DNA of 64,000 bases from Nymphaea colorata (GCF_008831285.2 NC_045143.1:16342464-16406463), one strand, 5' to 3'. Positions 1-12,129 are shown, counted from the first letter of the stretch. Made by a program: numbers and translations. The notes: a model not told the origin generated them from the sequence alone.

Positions 1-248
1 ATCATGCGATGATACTCTGCTCTTCGGAATCCCCAGATGTCCATGAGCTTCATTATAAAAGCAGGATCTTATCCGGGTCCTTTTCTTCTGCAGGCAATTA
101 CTGTCGTTTCAGGAAGAGGCTCTATAAGAAGAAAGGGATATAAAAGAGCAGAAAGGATGACGGAGAAAGGAAAGGGGGTGGCTTGGGGGGTTGGGGGTGT
201 GGGGTGGGGTGCCGGCAGCAAGGGGGAGGTGTTGTTAACAGCCCACTG

Positions 249-502
249 GAACATGAAGGTGACAGCGTGGCTCCAATCGTTAGGATTGACGGTGATAATG
301 TCGTCGTTGACCCCGCACTTCGTGCTGCAATGTGTCGAAAAGATCGGAGTTACCTTGGGACATGTTTGAGGTTCATGCCCACAGAAACGTAGCTGTGGCA
401 GCGGCAGCGTTCAGAGTTCTCGGAGCGGAGGAGGGTGATGTGGCTGGATGGCACCGCCCGCAGGGAGATGCGCGGGACGGAGTGGTCGAAGTTGGCGTAG
501 GC
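249..502 (-). pseudogene. PCNA: PCNA-like pseudogene fragment (N-terminal part only)
   Basis: Read on the minus strand from about 502, the translation follows plant proliferating cell nuclear antigen (the DNA sliding clamp) from the ANFD region onward: ANFD, SSH, LLRSE, CRC and GMNL in one frame, then a break near 349-378, then KCGVNDDIIT and VTFMF in another frame. Similarity stops abruptly at about 249. Both ends of the gene are missing, about three residues are lost between SSH and LLRSE, and many conserved residues differ. The break is a 29-nt stretch that begins GT and ends AG, too short for a normal plant intron. The patch is much more GC-rich than its surroundings, as expected for former coding DNA. 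The alignment is from memory. A fragmentary duplicate is much more likely than a gene. Confidence 0.72.
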
Positions 503-1865
503 TTACGATCCCAGAGAGAGAGAGAGAGAGGAATTACCGAGTGAGCAATTCTGTCCAGGGTTTCGGGATTCAAATTTAGAGCTCAAATGGGGGGAATGGC
601 AGGAAATTTCAGGTGTTCCTCGATAGAAATAGTTGTAGGTTCTCTATCCTTTGGCTTAGCTATCTCCAGACTGATTGCCAGATCCAACACTCTAAGAAGC
701 TTTTGGCATGATTGTTTGTTGAAGGTAAATTCTTGAGTTGCCTTCATAAAAAAAAATGTAATTTTTTTAAAACTTAAAAACATAAACAGCCATGACATGT
801 CGATTTTGGAGAATCTTCAATTGCCTACTTATGTTTGGCAAGTGAATGATTTATTAGTCTGTTCTTATCAACAAATGAATTTGAATTACATCCATGTAAT
901 CAAATTCTTAATAAAGAATGTAAAAAAGAAATAGTAAAAGCTAATTCTACCACCAGAGGAGAGCCAAATGCCAATCGTGTTGGATAGCTTGAAGCGATTG
1001 AGCTGAGACAAGCTACAAGGATCTTAAAGTGCAAGCATCAATGACTCAAGAGGGGGCATTCCATATCACATCAAACATGAAATGCGTTAACAGTTATAAA
1101 TAAAAAAAAAAAATGTGCCTTTTGCATATCAAAGCCACGTATAAATGTTGGGAAGTTCCAGGGACGATTTCGATAATTTATGTTTCAACAGAAACGTATC
1201 CGCCAACTTTCAGAGCCGTGCATGCCCGCATATCTCGTTCAGCAATTTGTTTCAATAGAGATGTATCTGACATATTGTGCAGCCGAGCATGCTCGCATAT
1301 CTCGTTGAGCAGCCTCTATCCATTTCTCTCTCTTGATGTGACCTCCATTGGCCTGAACAACAGAAGGAAAAAAGCGGTTATATGGTAAGTTAAACACGTA
1401 CAATAACTGTTTATTGCCTAGAAAATACGATAACAAACAACTAATTTACTACGAAAAGCAACAGAGAAAAATAAACCTGACTTGAACAATCTGCGATGAA
1501 GTTGATGGCCCAAGCTTTCCAACACAAGCAGTTGTCCTAGGACTAACATATCCCCCTCATCATCAATAGAACAACTGGGCCTGCTCCGGTGTTCCAAGAA
1601 AACAGGAAATGCATCTCAACTTCTGAATTAAAGAAAAGAGACCAAGGCAGCAGCTACACGTGAATGATGGGTCCATTTGTTTTGCCTGCTGCAGGTAATC
1701 ACAAGCAGTAAGCACATTTGCCTGGTCTCTTGGCGAACAAGCAAAGATGTCAGCCTAGGCACATTAATCCTATATCAGCTTGACAAGGAGGAACTTGACT
1801 GGCCTTGATTGAGTTGAACATCTCGTGTAGGAACAACAGGATGCTCTTTCTAAGCCTCTCAGGTC
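503..1865. other. Intergenic; probable 3' region of the PPR gene
   Basis: No gene recognised. A short GA tract lies at about 515-528. Around 1217-1310 a stretch of about 25 bases (core CGCATATCTCGTT) occurs twice with changes. The last few hundred bases before 1866 are probably the PPR 3' UTR, but I saw no decisive polyadenylation signal. Confidence 0.4.
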
Positions 1866-4757
1866 CTATTCAGCTAGATCAACTGTAAAAGCTCTCATGT
1901 CAAGTTCATATCCTTCTTCGGACATGCAAAATAGTAGCTGTTGCAGACATTCATGTACTTTTTCTCTCTCCGGGTGGGTAGATAAGTTTTCCACAGAGAA
2001 TGCATGAACTTGATTCTTGATCTCAACCCAACTGCACCCGGGCATCTTTCTAATTCCTCTTTCTGTCATCAGTTTCCTTACATGATCTACATCGTTCCAT
2101 CGTCCAGCAGAAGCATATGTATTTGATAGCAGGACATAATTCCCTGGATTTTCAGGCTGCAATTCTAGAAGGTGTTCGGATGCATACACTGCCATTTCAA
2201 CATTCTCATGAATTTTGCTAGAAGCAAGCAGAGCTCCCCAAAGACTTGCAGTAGGTTGTAGTGGCATATGAATGATGAAATCATACACAGTATCAAACTG
2301 GCCAGCACGGCTGAGGAGATCGACCATACAAGCATAATGTTTTCCACTGGGAACAACTCCATATCTGGGAATCATATTGTTGAACAGATTCCATCCTTTA
2401 TCTACAAGTCCACCATGACTGCATGCTGAAAGGACGCCCACAAAAGTTACACCATCAGGACTGACACCTTCTTCCACCATTTGGTCAAAAAGAGCCAAAG
2501 CCGCTTCACCTTTTCCATGAATTATTGCTCCCTGTATCATTATATTCCACGAAACCACATCTCTTTGTTCCATCGTCTCAAATACCTTTTCAGCATAGAG
2601 CATGCAACCACATTTGACGTACATATCCATAAGGGCATTGGTGACATACGCATCATAGTTTCCAATCCCAGTTCTTGCTATAAAACTGTGAACGGCCTTT
2701 CCATGGGATACAACTGCCAGCTGAGCACATGCTGGAAGGATGCTAGCAACTGTAACGGGATTAGGTTTCAATTCACTCAAAAGAAGATGACGAAAATAAT
2801 TCAGGCCTTCATCATAATATCCGTTTTGTATGTAGCCAGAGATGAGTGTACTCCATGTAACAATGCTTGGTTTTATGCTTGTTTCTTGCATAGCATGAAA
2901 GGTATTTACTGCTTCACTAAGGAATCCATTTTTCACAAGGGATGAAATTACTGCATTCCATAATGCTGAATCCTTGGTGGATATTGATTCAAATAGCTTA
3001 AGTGAATAAGCAACATTTCCACAGTTACCATACATTTTAATGAAAGAGCAGCTGAGGAATCTACTCATCTGCAGACCATTTCTTATCAGCATACAGTGTA
3101 TCTGCCTCCCAAGCTCCAAAGAAGTTAACCTGGCGATAAGTGGTAGAATAGCCTTTGTAGTGTCTGGGTCTGGACGTTCGTTTGAGTATTTCATTTCACT
3201 TAAAAATCCCAAAGCGTTATAGAAATCAGAAGCCCTGATATAGCCAGAGATAATAGCATTCAATATAGCGATATTAGGCAGCACTCTGCTTTCATGCATT
3301 CTATCGAAAAGTTGCACTGCTTCAGAGACAAGTTCATTGTTAGCATAACATGCAATCATGGAAGTCCAAGAATCCAAGTCTTTTCTAATAATGTTATTAA
3401 AGATTCGTGTAGCAAATCGAACATCCCCGAACCTTGAATACATTTCTATAAGGTTTGATGACACTGAGCTATCAGTCGTGTATTCATTCCTTAGCAAGAA
3501 ACCATGGATTTCTTTCACCATCCGGCTGTCTCTCAAGTACTCGATCGTTTGATCCAAAAGAGATCGTATAATGGACCTTGACCTTATGCCAGCATTTTGC
3601 AGTTTAAAAATCAGTTGTGCAGCATCTTGAATAGATCGAACATGTGAAACAATGTAAGAACAGGTACTCTGACTGAGTTCTTCTTCACTTACCTGCTGTA
3701 AAATATCCACGATCTCTTCCACAAGACGATCATTCCGAGAATAACCTTGTAAAATGGTATTCCAGCAGACAATATCCCTCTCTGGTATTCTATCAAAAAC
3801 AAGTCGAGCATTGCCCAAGCTTCTACATTTCACATACATACCAACAAGTGCACTTCCCGCAAACCTATCCGATCCAAACCCACTTACGATTGTCAACCCA
3901 TGAACTTGCTTGCCTTGTCCCAGGTAACCCGAATCTGAGAAAGCAGGCAAAATCGCAGCTAAGCTAGCAGAGGAGGGTTTAACTTTTACGTTTAACATTT
4001 CTCTGAAAAGATTCACAGCACAGTCAAACCAGCCACCTTGAGCGTACCCACTGAGCATCGAGCTCCAAGTAAAACCATCTTTAATGGGCATTCCATCAAA
4101 AATCTGCCTTGCATCTTCTATTCTTGCACATTTTACGTACATATCTATGAGAGAATTAAGCACAACAATGTCCCAGTCAAACCCAGCTCTGATGATATCT
4201 GCATGGATCCTCTGACCTTGAGCTAAACCTCTCATAGTAGCACATGCCTTCAGAACACAAGGATAAAGAAAATTGTCCGCCCTTATTCCTTCCTGAAGCA
4301 TCCTCACGTAAAATAAATATGCTTCATCAGGCCTACCGCCATTGAAATAAGCATCTATAATTGCTGTCCAAGAAAACAAGTTCCTCAGATGCATTTCATC
4401 AAACACCCGGCGAGCACCTTCAAAGTCGCCGCATTTTGCATACAGCAACATGACGTTGTTCTTCAGGACCATGTCTTCTTCGACAGTACCCATGATTACT
4501 TGCTCATAGGCTTTAATTCCTTCAGCATAGTTTTTGAGCTTGAGGCACGCTCGTACCAAAGGAAGACACGTCTCCGAGCTCACCTGAGCACCTTCCGTGT
4601 TGACGAGCTGATAAAGAACGCGAACGGCTTCTTCTATTTTGCCACGAAAGCATAGAGAATGCAGGCGTTCTGCAAGATGATTGTTTTGCCATGGTACCTG
4701 AGAGAAATTCCTCGTCTGGAACTTTGTCAACAACCTCCAAATGCCATGCACGTTCAT
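1866..4757 (-). CDS. Pentatricopeptide repeat protein, PLS class with E/E+ C-terminus
   Basis: Intronless gene of 963 codons. It starts at the ATG at 4757; five further in-frame codons upstream begin only with TTG. The N-terminus (MNVHGIWRLLTKFQTRNFSQ) is Arg-rich with few acids, like a mitochondrial presequence. The body is a tandem array of PPR motifs of P, L and S type, seen as repeated YAKCG/MYVKC, FDEM, DIVCWNT/DVVSWN and (S)GYxQ blocks. The last ~150 residues (ACMVDLLSRAG, LWGALLASSK, NPGNYVLLSNTYASAGRW, MPGCSWVEI, VHAF) form E and E+ motifs; there is no DYW deaminase domain. PLS-E+ proteins bind organelle transcripts and usually specify C-to-U editing sites, recruiting a deaminase in trans. 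The RNA target cannot be read from the sequence. A uORF ending on the start codon lies upstream. Confidence 0.95.
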   Translation of the reverse strand: MNVHGIWRLLTKFQTRNFSQVPWQNNHLAERLHSLCFRGKIEEAVRVLYQLVNTEGAQVSSETCLPLVRACLKLKNYAEGIKAYEQVIMGTVEEDMVLKNNVMLLYAKCGDFEGARRVFDEMHLRNLFSWTAIIDAYFNGGRPDEAYLFYVRMLQEGIRADNFLYPCVLKACATMRGLAQGQRIHADIIRAGFDWDIVVLNSLIDMYVKCARIEDARQIFDGMPIKDGFTWSSMLSGYAQGGWFDCAVNLFREMLNVKVKPSSASLAAILPAFSDSGYLGQGKQVHGLTIVSGFGSDRFAGSALVGMYVKCRSLGNARLVFDRIPERDIVCWNTILQGYSRNDRLVEEIVDILQQVSEEELSQSTCSYIVSHVRSIQDAAQLIFKLQNAGIRSRSIIRSLLDQTIEYLRDSRMVKEIHGFLLRNEYTTDSSVSSNLIEMYSRFGDVRFATRIFNNIIRKDLDSWTSMIACYANNELVSEAVQLFDRMHESRVLPNIAILNAIISGYIRASDFYNALGFLSEMKYSNERPDPDTTKAILPLIARLTSLELGRQIHCMLIRNGLQMSRFLSCSFIKMYGNCGNVAYSLKLFESISTKDSALWNAVISSLVKNGFLSEAVNTFHAMQETSIKPSIVTWSTLISGYIQNGYYDEGLNYFRHLLLSELKPNPVTVASILPACAQLAVVSHGKAVHSFIARTGIGNYDAYVTNALMDMYVKCGCMLYAEKVFETMEQRDVVSWNIMIQGAIIHGKGEAALALFDQMVEEGVSPDGVTFVGVLSACSHGGLVDKGWNLFNNMIPRYGVVPSGKHYACMVDLLSRAGQFDTVYDFIIHMPLQPTASLWGALLASSKIHENVEMAVYASEHLLELQPENPGNYVLLSNTYASAGRWNDVDHVRKLMTERGIRKMPGCSWVEIKNQVHAFSVENLSTHPEREKVHECLQQLLFCMSEEGYELDMRAFTVDLAE

Positions 4758-4948
4758 TTCTGAGGAGGACAAATTCTGCCTTCGTTTAGCCTAAGAGTGT
4801 CAATTGAGACAACTTCTGAGTTGCCTAATCGGCTTGGGAGACATTCGATATGTAGATCTGCCAGATGGTTCACGCATGGAAAATAAAGACATGAATCATC
4901 AGTGAAGGGCGATAAATCTTTAGAATGGATTGGACGAGAGAACGCCAT
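4754..4948 (-). promoter_or_regulatory. Upstream ORF (64 codons) overlapping the PPR start codon
   Basis: An ATG at 4948 opens a 64-codon frame whose TGA (4756-4754) overlaps the PPR ATG (4757-4755) as ATGA. If transcription begins upstream of 4948, ribosomes would meet this frame first. It has no recognised domain. It might instead be an ancestral N-terminal extension displaced by a frameshift, but the PPR already has a plausible presequence. The transcription start is unknown. Confidence 0.35.
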
Positions 4949-6528
4949 GCAATTTGGAGCTTGAGAAGAATTCGCGGCAGAAAAAGATGAACCTGTTGAG
5001 TCGCGCGACAGGGAGACTTGGGCAGTTCCGACCCCAAGTCGTCAAAGATCTAGAAGGTTGGGACAGGCAAATTGATTTTTGGCGCCAAAATCATCTCTTA
5101 CGATAGAACATGAAAGTCTATGTCGATCCACTAATAGGTCAGAAACGACCGAAAGCTCTAATTAGATCTGGTTGCAGGTATTCCACGACTATGCCGTCCA
5201 GTGGAAAGGTTTCCTGTCAGTAAAAGCCAGATGTTGAATTTTTCATTGGTATTGTTCTTGTGAAGAGCGGTAATTGGAGTTCAGTTGGAGTTCTCTCCTA
5301 TCCAAGAAGTGAATTGGTCCTGTCAGATTATTAAAAGGAAGAGTTTTATCATCAAATGCAAGCTGGAGATTACCGCTCGTATATGCAAGCTGGAGATTAA
5401 TTTCTTAACAACACAAAACGCACCTCAGCTGTTAAACTATACGTTGTTCCACTTGAAGGCGGTGTTCTTAACTCAATTCCAATCAAATCCATTAGAGAAA
5501 TGAACATCATTTTTTAGTCACTGTTACATACTTAAACACCTTCTTTGCAGTAAATACCGTGCTGTTTTCCAATTGATTAGGCCTTATATCGTGCTTATTT
5601 ATTTTCCTAATGATTTAACAAATTATCTTTGAAATTTCTAAATTTTGTCTCATGCTTATAGATTTAAAATTTCATTACAAAATTCAAATTTTAGGTTCTT
5701 CTCATTCAAAACAATTTGATTTTTGAAGCTTTTTTTAGAAAAGGAGAATCTGGAAAATCGATTTTAACATCATAGATTGTGGTTCTTAAATCCAACGCCT
5801 AGTCCGGTGAATGACGCGGAAGCTCTAGTTCGCTCGACAGGTTCAGTTTTAGTGACAAAGAATAGGGCCTAACTGGGAACTAATAACAGAGCTTACTGAT
5901 AATGGTAGTGTACGAGGAATAGCTCAGCTAGCTAATTCTGGGGATCGATGCAAACTGTAGACATATATACAATGCATGAAACGCACGAACTAGACAAGAA
6001 AATTAAGTTTGTAAGGCAAAAACAAGCTTGATTTCGTCGGCAGAATTATGATCACATGCAAAGCCACAAGACTAGCGGCATTTACAAATTACTTAACGTG
6101 TTGAACGCATACTTGCAGAGGGGCATCCCAATTTAAGTACTAGAGGCTCCCAGTATCATCGAGATGTCCTTATGCATAACACAAGAACATGCATATCCAC
6201 AAAGTGGGTAAACATATTGGTTTCTATCAAACAACTCGAAGGATTATCACTCTGAAGCCGCACAAAAACCTGCATTTACAATTTATTTCACACATGGAAA
6301 ACTTGAAACCAAAAACTGAAAACCCCCACGTTTTCAATTGGACAAGAGATTGAAAAACTCTAGACCTTGTGGAGTATGGACTGCCACCGATCAAACTTTG
6401 ACATATCAACTGATACTGATGAGCACTTGGTCTGCTAGCTCGACCATTTTCTGATTTAAAAATCAACATCCTCCATGATTGGTGACGAAGCAAAAACCAG
6501 AGGACTTGATGATAGACGAGACAGTATA
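4949..6528. other. Intergenic between PPR promoter and reticulon 3' end
   Basis: No gene recognised. A 16-base word (core GCAAGCTGGAGATTA) is repeated at about 5357 and 5385. The stretch from 5500 to 5760 is AT-rich. The part just below 6529 is probably the reticulon 3' UTR. Confidence 0.4.
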
Positions 6529-9500
6529 CTAGCTCAATTTTCTTTTTTCCAAAATCCATTTCCTGATCTTGCTCAAGTACTCTGTGTCAACCCATACATA
6601 CGTCTTCTGAAGTATAACACAAGTTTTATCCACACATCTATCAATATCAGTTTCATACTTCTCGTATAATGCAGGAATTGTGAGCACGATGACCAGGCCT
6701 GCAACAAAAGCATTTTGATAACTCTTAAGAGGTTTCTATATAAGATACTTGTGCTCACAAAACACAAAACATGAGGCTATACTTTGACATACATATCTTC
6801 CCTGTATGTATGCATACGTCTGTGTGTGTGAGAGTGTGTCTCTGAGACAGAGAAAGAGATCCAAATACAGGACCGTCACCCCCTTGTGTTGGACTGTGGC
6901 TAGCTTTGTCTTGCTACAGTTATAAGGTATGATAGATCTCACCCTCAAACTTTTCAAAACCAAGTTAATGACTCAAGGAATACATTGGCAAAAGGGAAAG
7001 CTGCACCAAAATCATTAGAACTCAATGCAAATCTTGCAATTATCATGAATTTCATGTTTCTGAACTTATCAATTACACAAACTAGAAATGCAAAATATAA
7101 ATGGACTCACAATTAGAACTCAAATATCATATTTTTCTGCTCAAATTGATGATCTTAAATAGCTAAATAATTCCTTGGGAACCAAAAGAAGAAAAAGAGA
7201 GAGAGAGAGAAAGGAACAAACATGAACCACTCTTACAATCAAGGCTGAAAAGAACAACTCCAAATCTAAGCTTGAAGACTTACTGGTATAACCTAGTGTC
7301 AGGAAGTCAGTCAATCCGCCAACTATTGATATAATCCATAAACATGCAGCAACCTTGAGAAAGAGCTTAGAGTCCCTTCCTAGGGCAATATCCTGAGAAA
7401 CGGAGAGGAAAGAATTTATCTGACAATGCAGAAAGACTTTTGTCTGTTCTGCCATTTCTTCTGTCACATGCATGTCTGGCAATGGTGGAGGTGGTCTGCA
7501 TAAGTAAACAAGTAACAGAATGTCGCAAGTCACTCTTTAAATCTTGGCAAGGAATATACTGTTGTTACATGACAGGGAAAAACAGACACACAAGCGAAGA
7601 ACAAGATGGGAGTTATCACATTAATATTAACCCCCAATAAGAAAAAGTCTATTCCATGAGAGCTTCAAACATATAATTCAGGCAGACAAAAGCAGGGATA
7701 AAATGACTTGTTCAAGAGAGGATCTACCGCACTCTCACTTCTTTTAACCTAATCCGGGAAGGTTCTGTTTCCTTGTTGTCTCATATATAATTTAAGAAAA
7801 TGATATAATACACATCCCAACAAAAAAAATATCCAAACGACATGTTTAACTAATGACCTGTCACTGTGAAAAGTCGGATCATAAGAAAATGGTACAAGGA
7901 CGAATTCAGATGATAGTTAGAGAGAAAAGAATGGAAGATAACATCAAGAAGATGCCAATGAAGGATCTAAAACTATGGAGATGAGATGACAGCAAAACAT
8001 GATCACCAGAACAAGCAGACGATAGACCATTCCTGATGCAGCAGTACACCAAATTAGTTTTCTTAGGCAAATGCAACAAGCCTGCAGGATTTTTATTGTG
8101 AATGACTAATACACACAATTTGGATCCAACACATTGTGTGTGACAATGCAAAGCAATTTCAATCCAATACCTTGACATCAATTGATTGTGACCTAAAAAA
8201 AAAGACATTTTTAACCTAGTAAACACCAACTATAGGAAGTCCATTGTCATCCACAAGGGTAGCAGCCTAAGGCAACTTTCCCTTGCCATCTTGCTTCATC
8301 AATCACAGTGTGACTCAGGTCTTGTTGCCTTTTGAGAAAATAACAGTTTTGCTCGCTGTTAATCAGCAAATATCAATCTCTACTATTTGTATAATCACAA
8401 ATTTGCACGTGAAAGAAGGAAAGCTTATTTAAAGGGTCAATTAACTCTAGGCATATTCATTCAAATTCTACAAGCTATTAGCTATTCAATGTCGGCCAAC
8501 AGTCCAATGCCCAGACGTTCTGTTGTTCCTTCTGCATATGCTTTGACAAATACATTCCTGAGTAACGATCTTGTCCTCCACATGAGCAGGTAAACTGGCA
8601 GACAATAACCTCAGAAAGGAAGTAAATTTAGGATGAGACACAATAAGCACGTCATTGCAGGAAGCAATGCTGGATATTATCCATGTCATGTCACTTCGCA
8701 TCGCCTCTGTTCATAAAAAAAGCCAACAATTCTCAAGCTAAAAGCCTAAAACTTGATGGTCCAATTTACAAGGACCAGAGATCAATGGAAAAGCAGAGAC
8801 TTAAATTACCAGACTCATCTACTCATTGGAGAAGGATCTATAATCAATTTTCAAAGGATATAAACAACAATCATCCACCACAGTGGTACTACGTCTATTA
8901 AGGGGGAGCGTCACCCCAAACACCTTGATGGTACATTGGTACTCAGTAAAGAATTTTTGAGCAACTTATAGCCAATCGCTGACTCATCATAAGCGGAAAA
9001 TAAACTCAAAAATCAAATTGAAACCGTCTTCTATACACCGTTGACATTCTTAAAACTGTTCTCCTGGTTAGGCATGGTGATCGGGACACATCCTCGATTC
9101 AGAAAACCATGCAACTGCTCCAAATTCATCGAAATGAACTTCACATCGAAAAACCACCGATCTTCACCTGTAAAATCTATCTATAAACCACCGCAAGGCA
9201 AATTCAAACCCTGAAGCAGCCATTTAGGCATTACCAAGTAAAAAGAAATAAAAAGCGAGGCCATCAAAAACTGATACCTTATAATTCAAAGATCAAAACT
9301 CCAAAAGGAATCTACTAGAGGCAAATCAGATCAAAAGAAATAAATGGCTCGCCTGTTAAGGATAGCTGCCGCTTTTGCCCAAAGGAAAAGAATGGTAAGG
9401 AGCAGCAGCAGAACATTGGCGACGAGAGACAACAAAGTATAGCCAGATTTCTCGAACACAATCCACGCAGCCGCAGTCACGGCCAGAATCCCAACTGCCA

Positions 9501-9769
9501 CGTTCTTCTTCCTCCATAGCACCACATCTGCCACTGCTTATTTATAGAGAAAACTAGCAAAATGAGCCATCCATCCAAATTTCAATGAAGGAACTAATTC
9601 CCAAAAAAAATATAAAGAAAAAAAACGAGTGATCCCACGTCCTAAGATCTACCAACCGGAGGAAAAATCAAGGAAAAAAAAAACTCATTCTTCACCCACC
9701 TATTCCACCACCAAGAATCTCATGAAGACTCCTTTGTCTGTTGAATAATCGAGCAGGTGGAGAAGCCAT
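6529..9769 (-). CDS. RTNLB: Reticulon-like protein B, 4 exons, 210 aa
   Basis: Exons in transcript order: 9769-9700, 9533-9353, 7495-7284, 6698-6529 (stop TAG); 633 nt in total. The protein starts MASPPARLFNRQRSLHEILG and runs into the classic plant reticulon segment VADVVLWRKKN, then a first hydrophobic hairpin (about residues 34-78), a loop ILNRPPPPLPD, the DIALGRDSKLFLKV signature, a second hairpin (about 127-165), and the TIPALYEKYE motif. Reticulons insert as wedge-shaped hairpins and shape tubular ER. The short N-terminus and the HEILGGGIVADV start resemble Arabidopsis RTNLB11/12-type members. The tail ends EKRKLS rather than a dilysine retrieval signal. Introns 1 and 3 are GT-AG. Intron 2 (9352-7496, 1857 nt) has a GC donor, AACAG|GCGAGC, which alone preserves ILNRPPPP. 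Confidence 0.93.
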
Positions 9770-11950
9770 GAAATATACGACCGTTCCGATCAGAATTTTG
9801 AGAGGGAAAACTTGTGTTGGTGTTGCGGAAATGGGATTCCCACTATAGATCGTACTCTGGCAGATAAAGAATCCAGCCTAAAAGAGAAAGACCATCAATA
9901 CTTTTCACGCCCACCGACCGACCAAAACGTTGATTACTTTCCCGGCCCTTCTTTTTTCCATTTCTTCTTTTATCCTTTTCTGCATTTTCCTGACACAAGG
10001 GAGCCAAAATATTTTTCGCATAAATGGAAGAACGTGGGTGCATGACCTCACAGTTACAGAGCAAGCGCCAACTTCTTCCGAGCACCCTCGGGTGAGGTAT
10101 TGTCAGCTTCCTCCTCATCGATCACAAAAAATGCTAACACGACGCGATTCCTATTCCAGCCCAACCCCAACGTACGTATACTACGTAAGGCTTTTAAACA
10201 TAAATCACTACGCCAGATTTAAAATTGATGCATTTCATGTGGATCTAATGTAGTATGCTTTTGTTTATGTGGTAAAAAAATTCGTGGCAAAATTTATGTA
10301 TTATCAAGTTAGAGATCTTAGATCAGACTTAAGATTCATACTTAAGATCATTATTTTATACGAGCTCATATTTGAACAACGAATCTGATATGGATATGAT
10401 ATGGCATGCTTTTTCTGGCATGATCAAAGATCTATGGTAAAATCTGTAGTTCATCAAATTAAGAATCTTTTGTCTGACCTAAGATTCATACTTAAGATCC
10501 ACATTTTACATCTTTAAATTGATAAAAGGTCGGATTTAAAATCAGAAGAAAAAGAGTCTGACCTTAAATCCATGGTTTTCAAATCCTAAGGATCACAAAT
10601 CTGATGTTATTGAACATCCCTTCACTTCTTTGTATTGAGAAACAGATAGATTTAAGATTAGAGGGGTGAGGTTTAGATCTTAAATCTATGGTTTTCAAAT
10701 CCTAAAAATTTTGGATATGAAACAATCAAACGGACTCTTAAAGTCTTAAAGTCTCACAAGGATCTGAATTCGACTAGATGTCAGTGATGAAGTTGTTACT
10801 TCACTCTCAGACTCCAACTCAAAAGATCACATTCGAGTTCGAATCCAACTCCAAATACAATTAGATTATAACCCAAATAGGCCAAACCCGGAAACGAACC
10901 AAATCCTAGCCATTACATCCTCGTTAACGGAGCAGACTCGAACAAAATTGGGCAGTCGAAGCCTATAGATTCGACCAACCGCAGGCAGTTAAAACATAGG
11001 TTTTCTGAAGAAAGATCTACTTTAGATTCGGGTGAGGATATAATTGCATCTGTGTAAGAACAATCGCAATATCTGGTCGGTCTTAAAAAAGTGCACATTG
11101 ACCACACTTGCTATATGTTTTTCCCATTGAATGCAGTTCGTAATTAGTTCTTAACTGGCTTGGACTTAGTCTTCTTCTAAGAATTTCCAAACCATGCCCG
11201 TTTCAGTTGTTAATAAAGTCTTATAAGGTCCACTCCCATAGGTTACCCTTTTTTGTAGACAGCCTCTTATAAGTTGAAAAGGAAGGTCAGTATCTACTGC
11301 CGTGCACTTGCTCGGGGTTTAGATTTTAGGAAACCAAAGCCAGTGAACCCTCCCATGCGTACATCTTTAGTGAAGTCATTTAGTTGTTAAAAGAATTATC
11401 CAAATCTAACTTCAATCAATTAAGAGGAGGGAAAAAAAAAAAAAACTGGAGGTTTGGTGGCAGGACAACAAAGCCAAATTCTGACATTATAGCGAAAGAT
11501 TAACACTAAGTTCATGTTAGAAAACACGCTCGACTTATAAAATCTGGCGCTCCATTTCGCAAAAAATTCACAAGCTCGTATGCAGCCGGGTCTTGTGTTT
11601 GCTTTTCGTGCATTCGAGCGCAAGAAACATAATCCAACGAATCGGTGATCATGAATTACAATCACAGGTTACTCAGTCAATAAATGTACAAATCAAAACG
11701 ATTCGAGTGCTTGTTCTTTTTATGTTTCTCTGTTTGGAAACGACCTACAATCTTAAACTGTAAATCTAAGAGATGGATACCTAATCAGCATCCATGCAGA
11801 ACTCCAACCTGGTCACAGCCTAAGGGAGACCTGCTGCTGCGTGACAACGTCCAGAACTAATACTATTGTCAACTAGAGTACAAAATCCAATGACCGTCAA
11901 CGGTAAGTGAAGATAGTTAAATAATCGCACTTCTTGTTGCTCAGGATTTT
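9770..11950. other. Intergenic; reticulon promoter side and repeat debris
   Basis: No gene recognised. The first few hundred bases should hold the reticulon 5' UTR and promoter; I could not pick a convincing TATA box. A MITE-like element is listed separately at about 10300-10745. From 10750 to 11950 I see only short open frames without recognisable domains. Confidence 0.35.
10300..10745. mobile_element. MITE-like dispersed repeat with internal sub-repeats
   Basis: The 20-base word TAAGATTCATACTTAAGATC occurs at 10330 and again at 10480. A second motif, TTAAATC(C/T)ATGGTTTTCAA, followed by ATCCTA, occurs at 10564 and 10680. The reverse complement of the 10564-10740 part closely matches 35957-36060, including the flanking GTTTGATTG/GTTTGCTTG, and related pieces lie at 24160-24420. 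There is no coding capacity. A non-autonomous DNA element family is the simplest reading; terminal repeats and a target-site duplication were not pinned down. Confidence 0.5.
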
Positions 11951-12129
11951 AATTATCCCGAAGTGGTTACCAGTGGTGCTTCTAATAGGTGGATCCGTCA
12001 CCTTATGGATGAAGTTTGTAGTACGCCAACTTTAAGACAAAAAATTTTGGTACTCCGAGGGGGTCTCTATGGCTTCCAGTGCAGCGAAGTTTTTTATCTC
12101 ATCAGGCCTCACCGGCTGGTGGATTTAGT

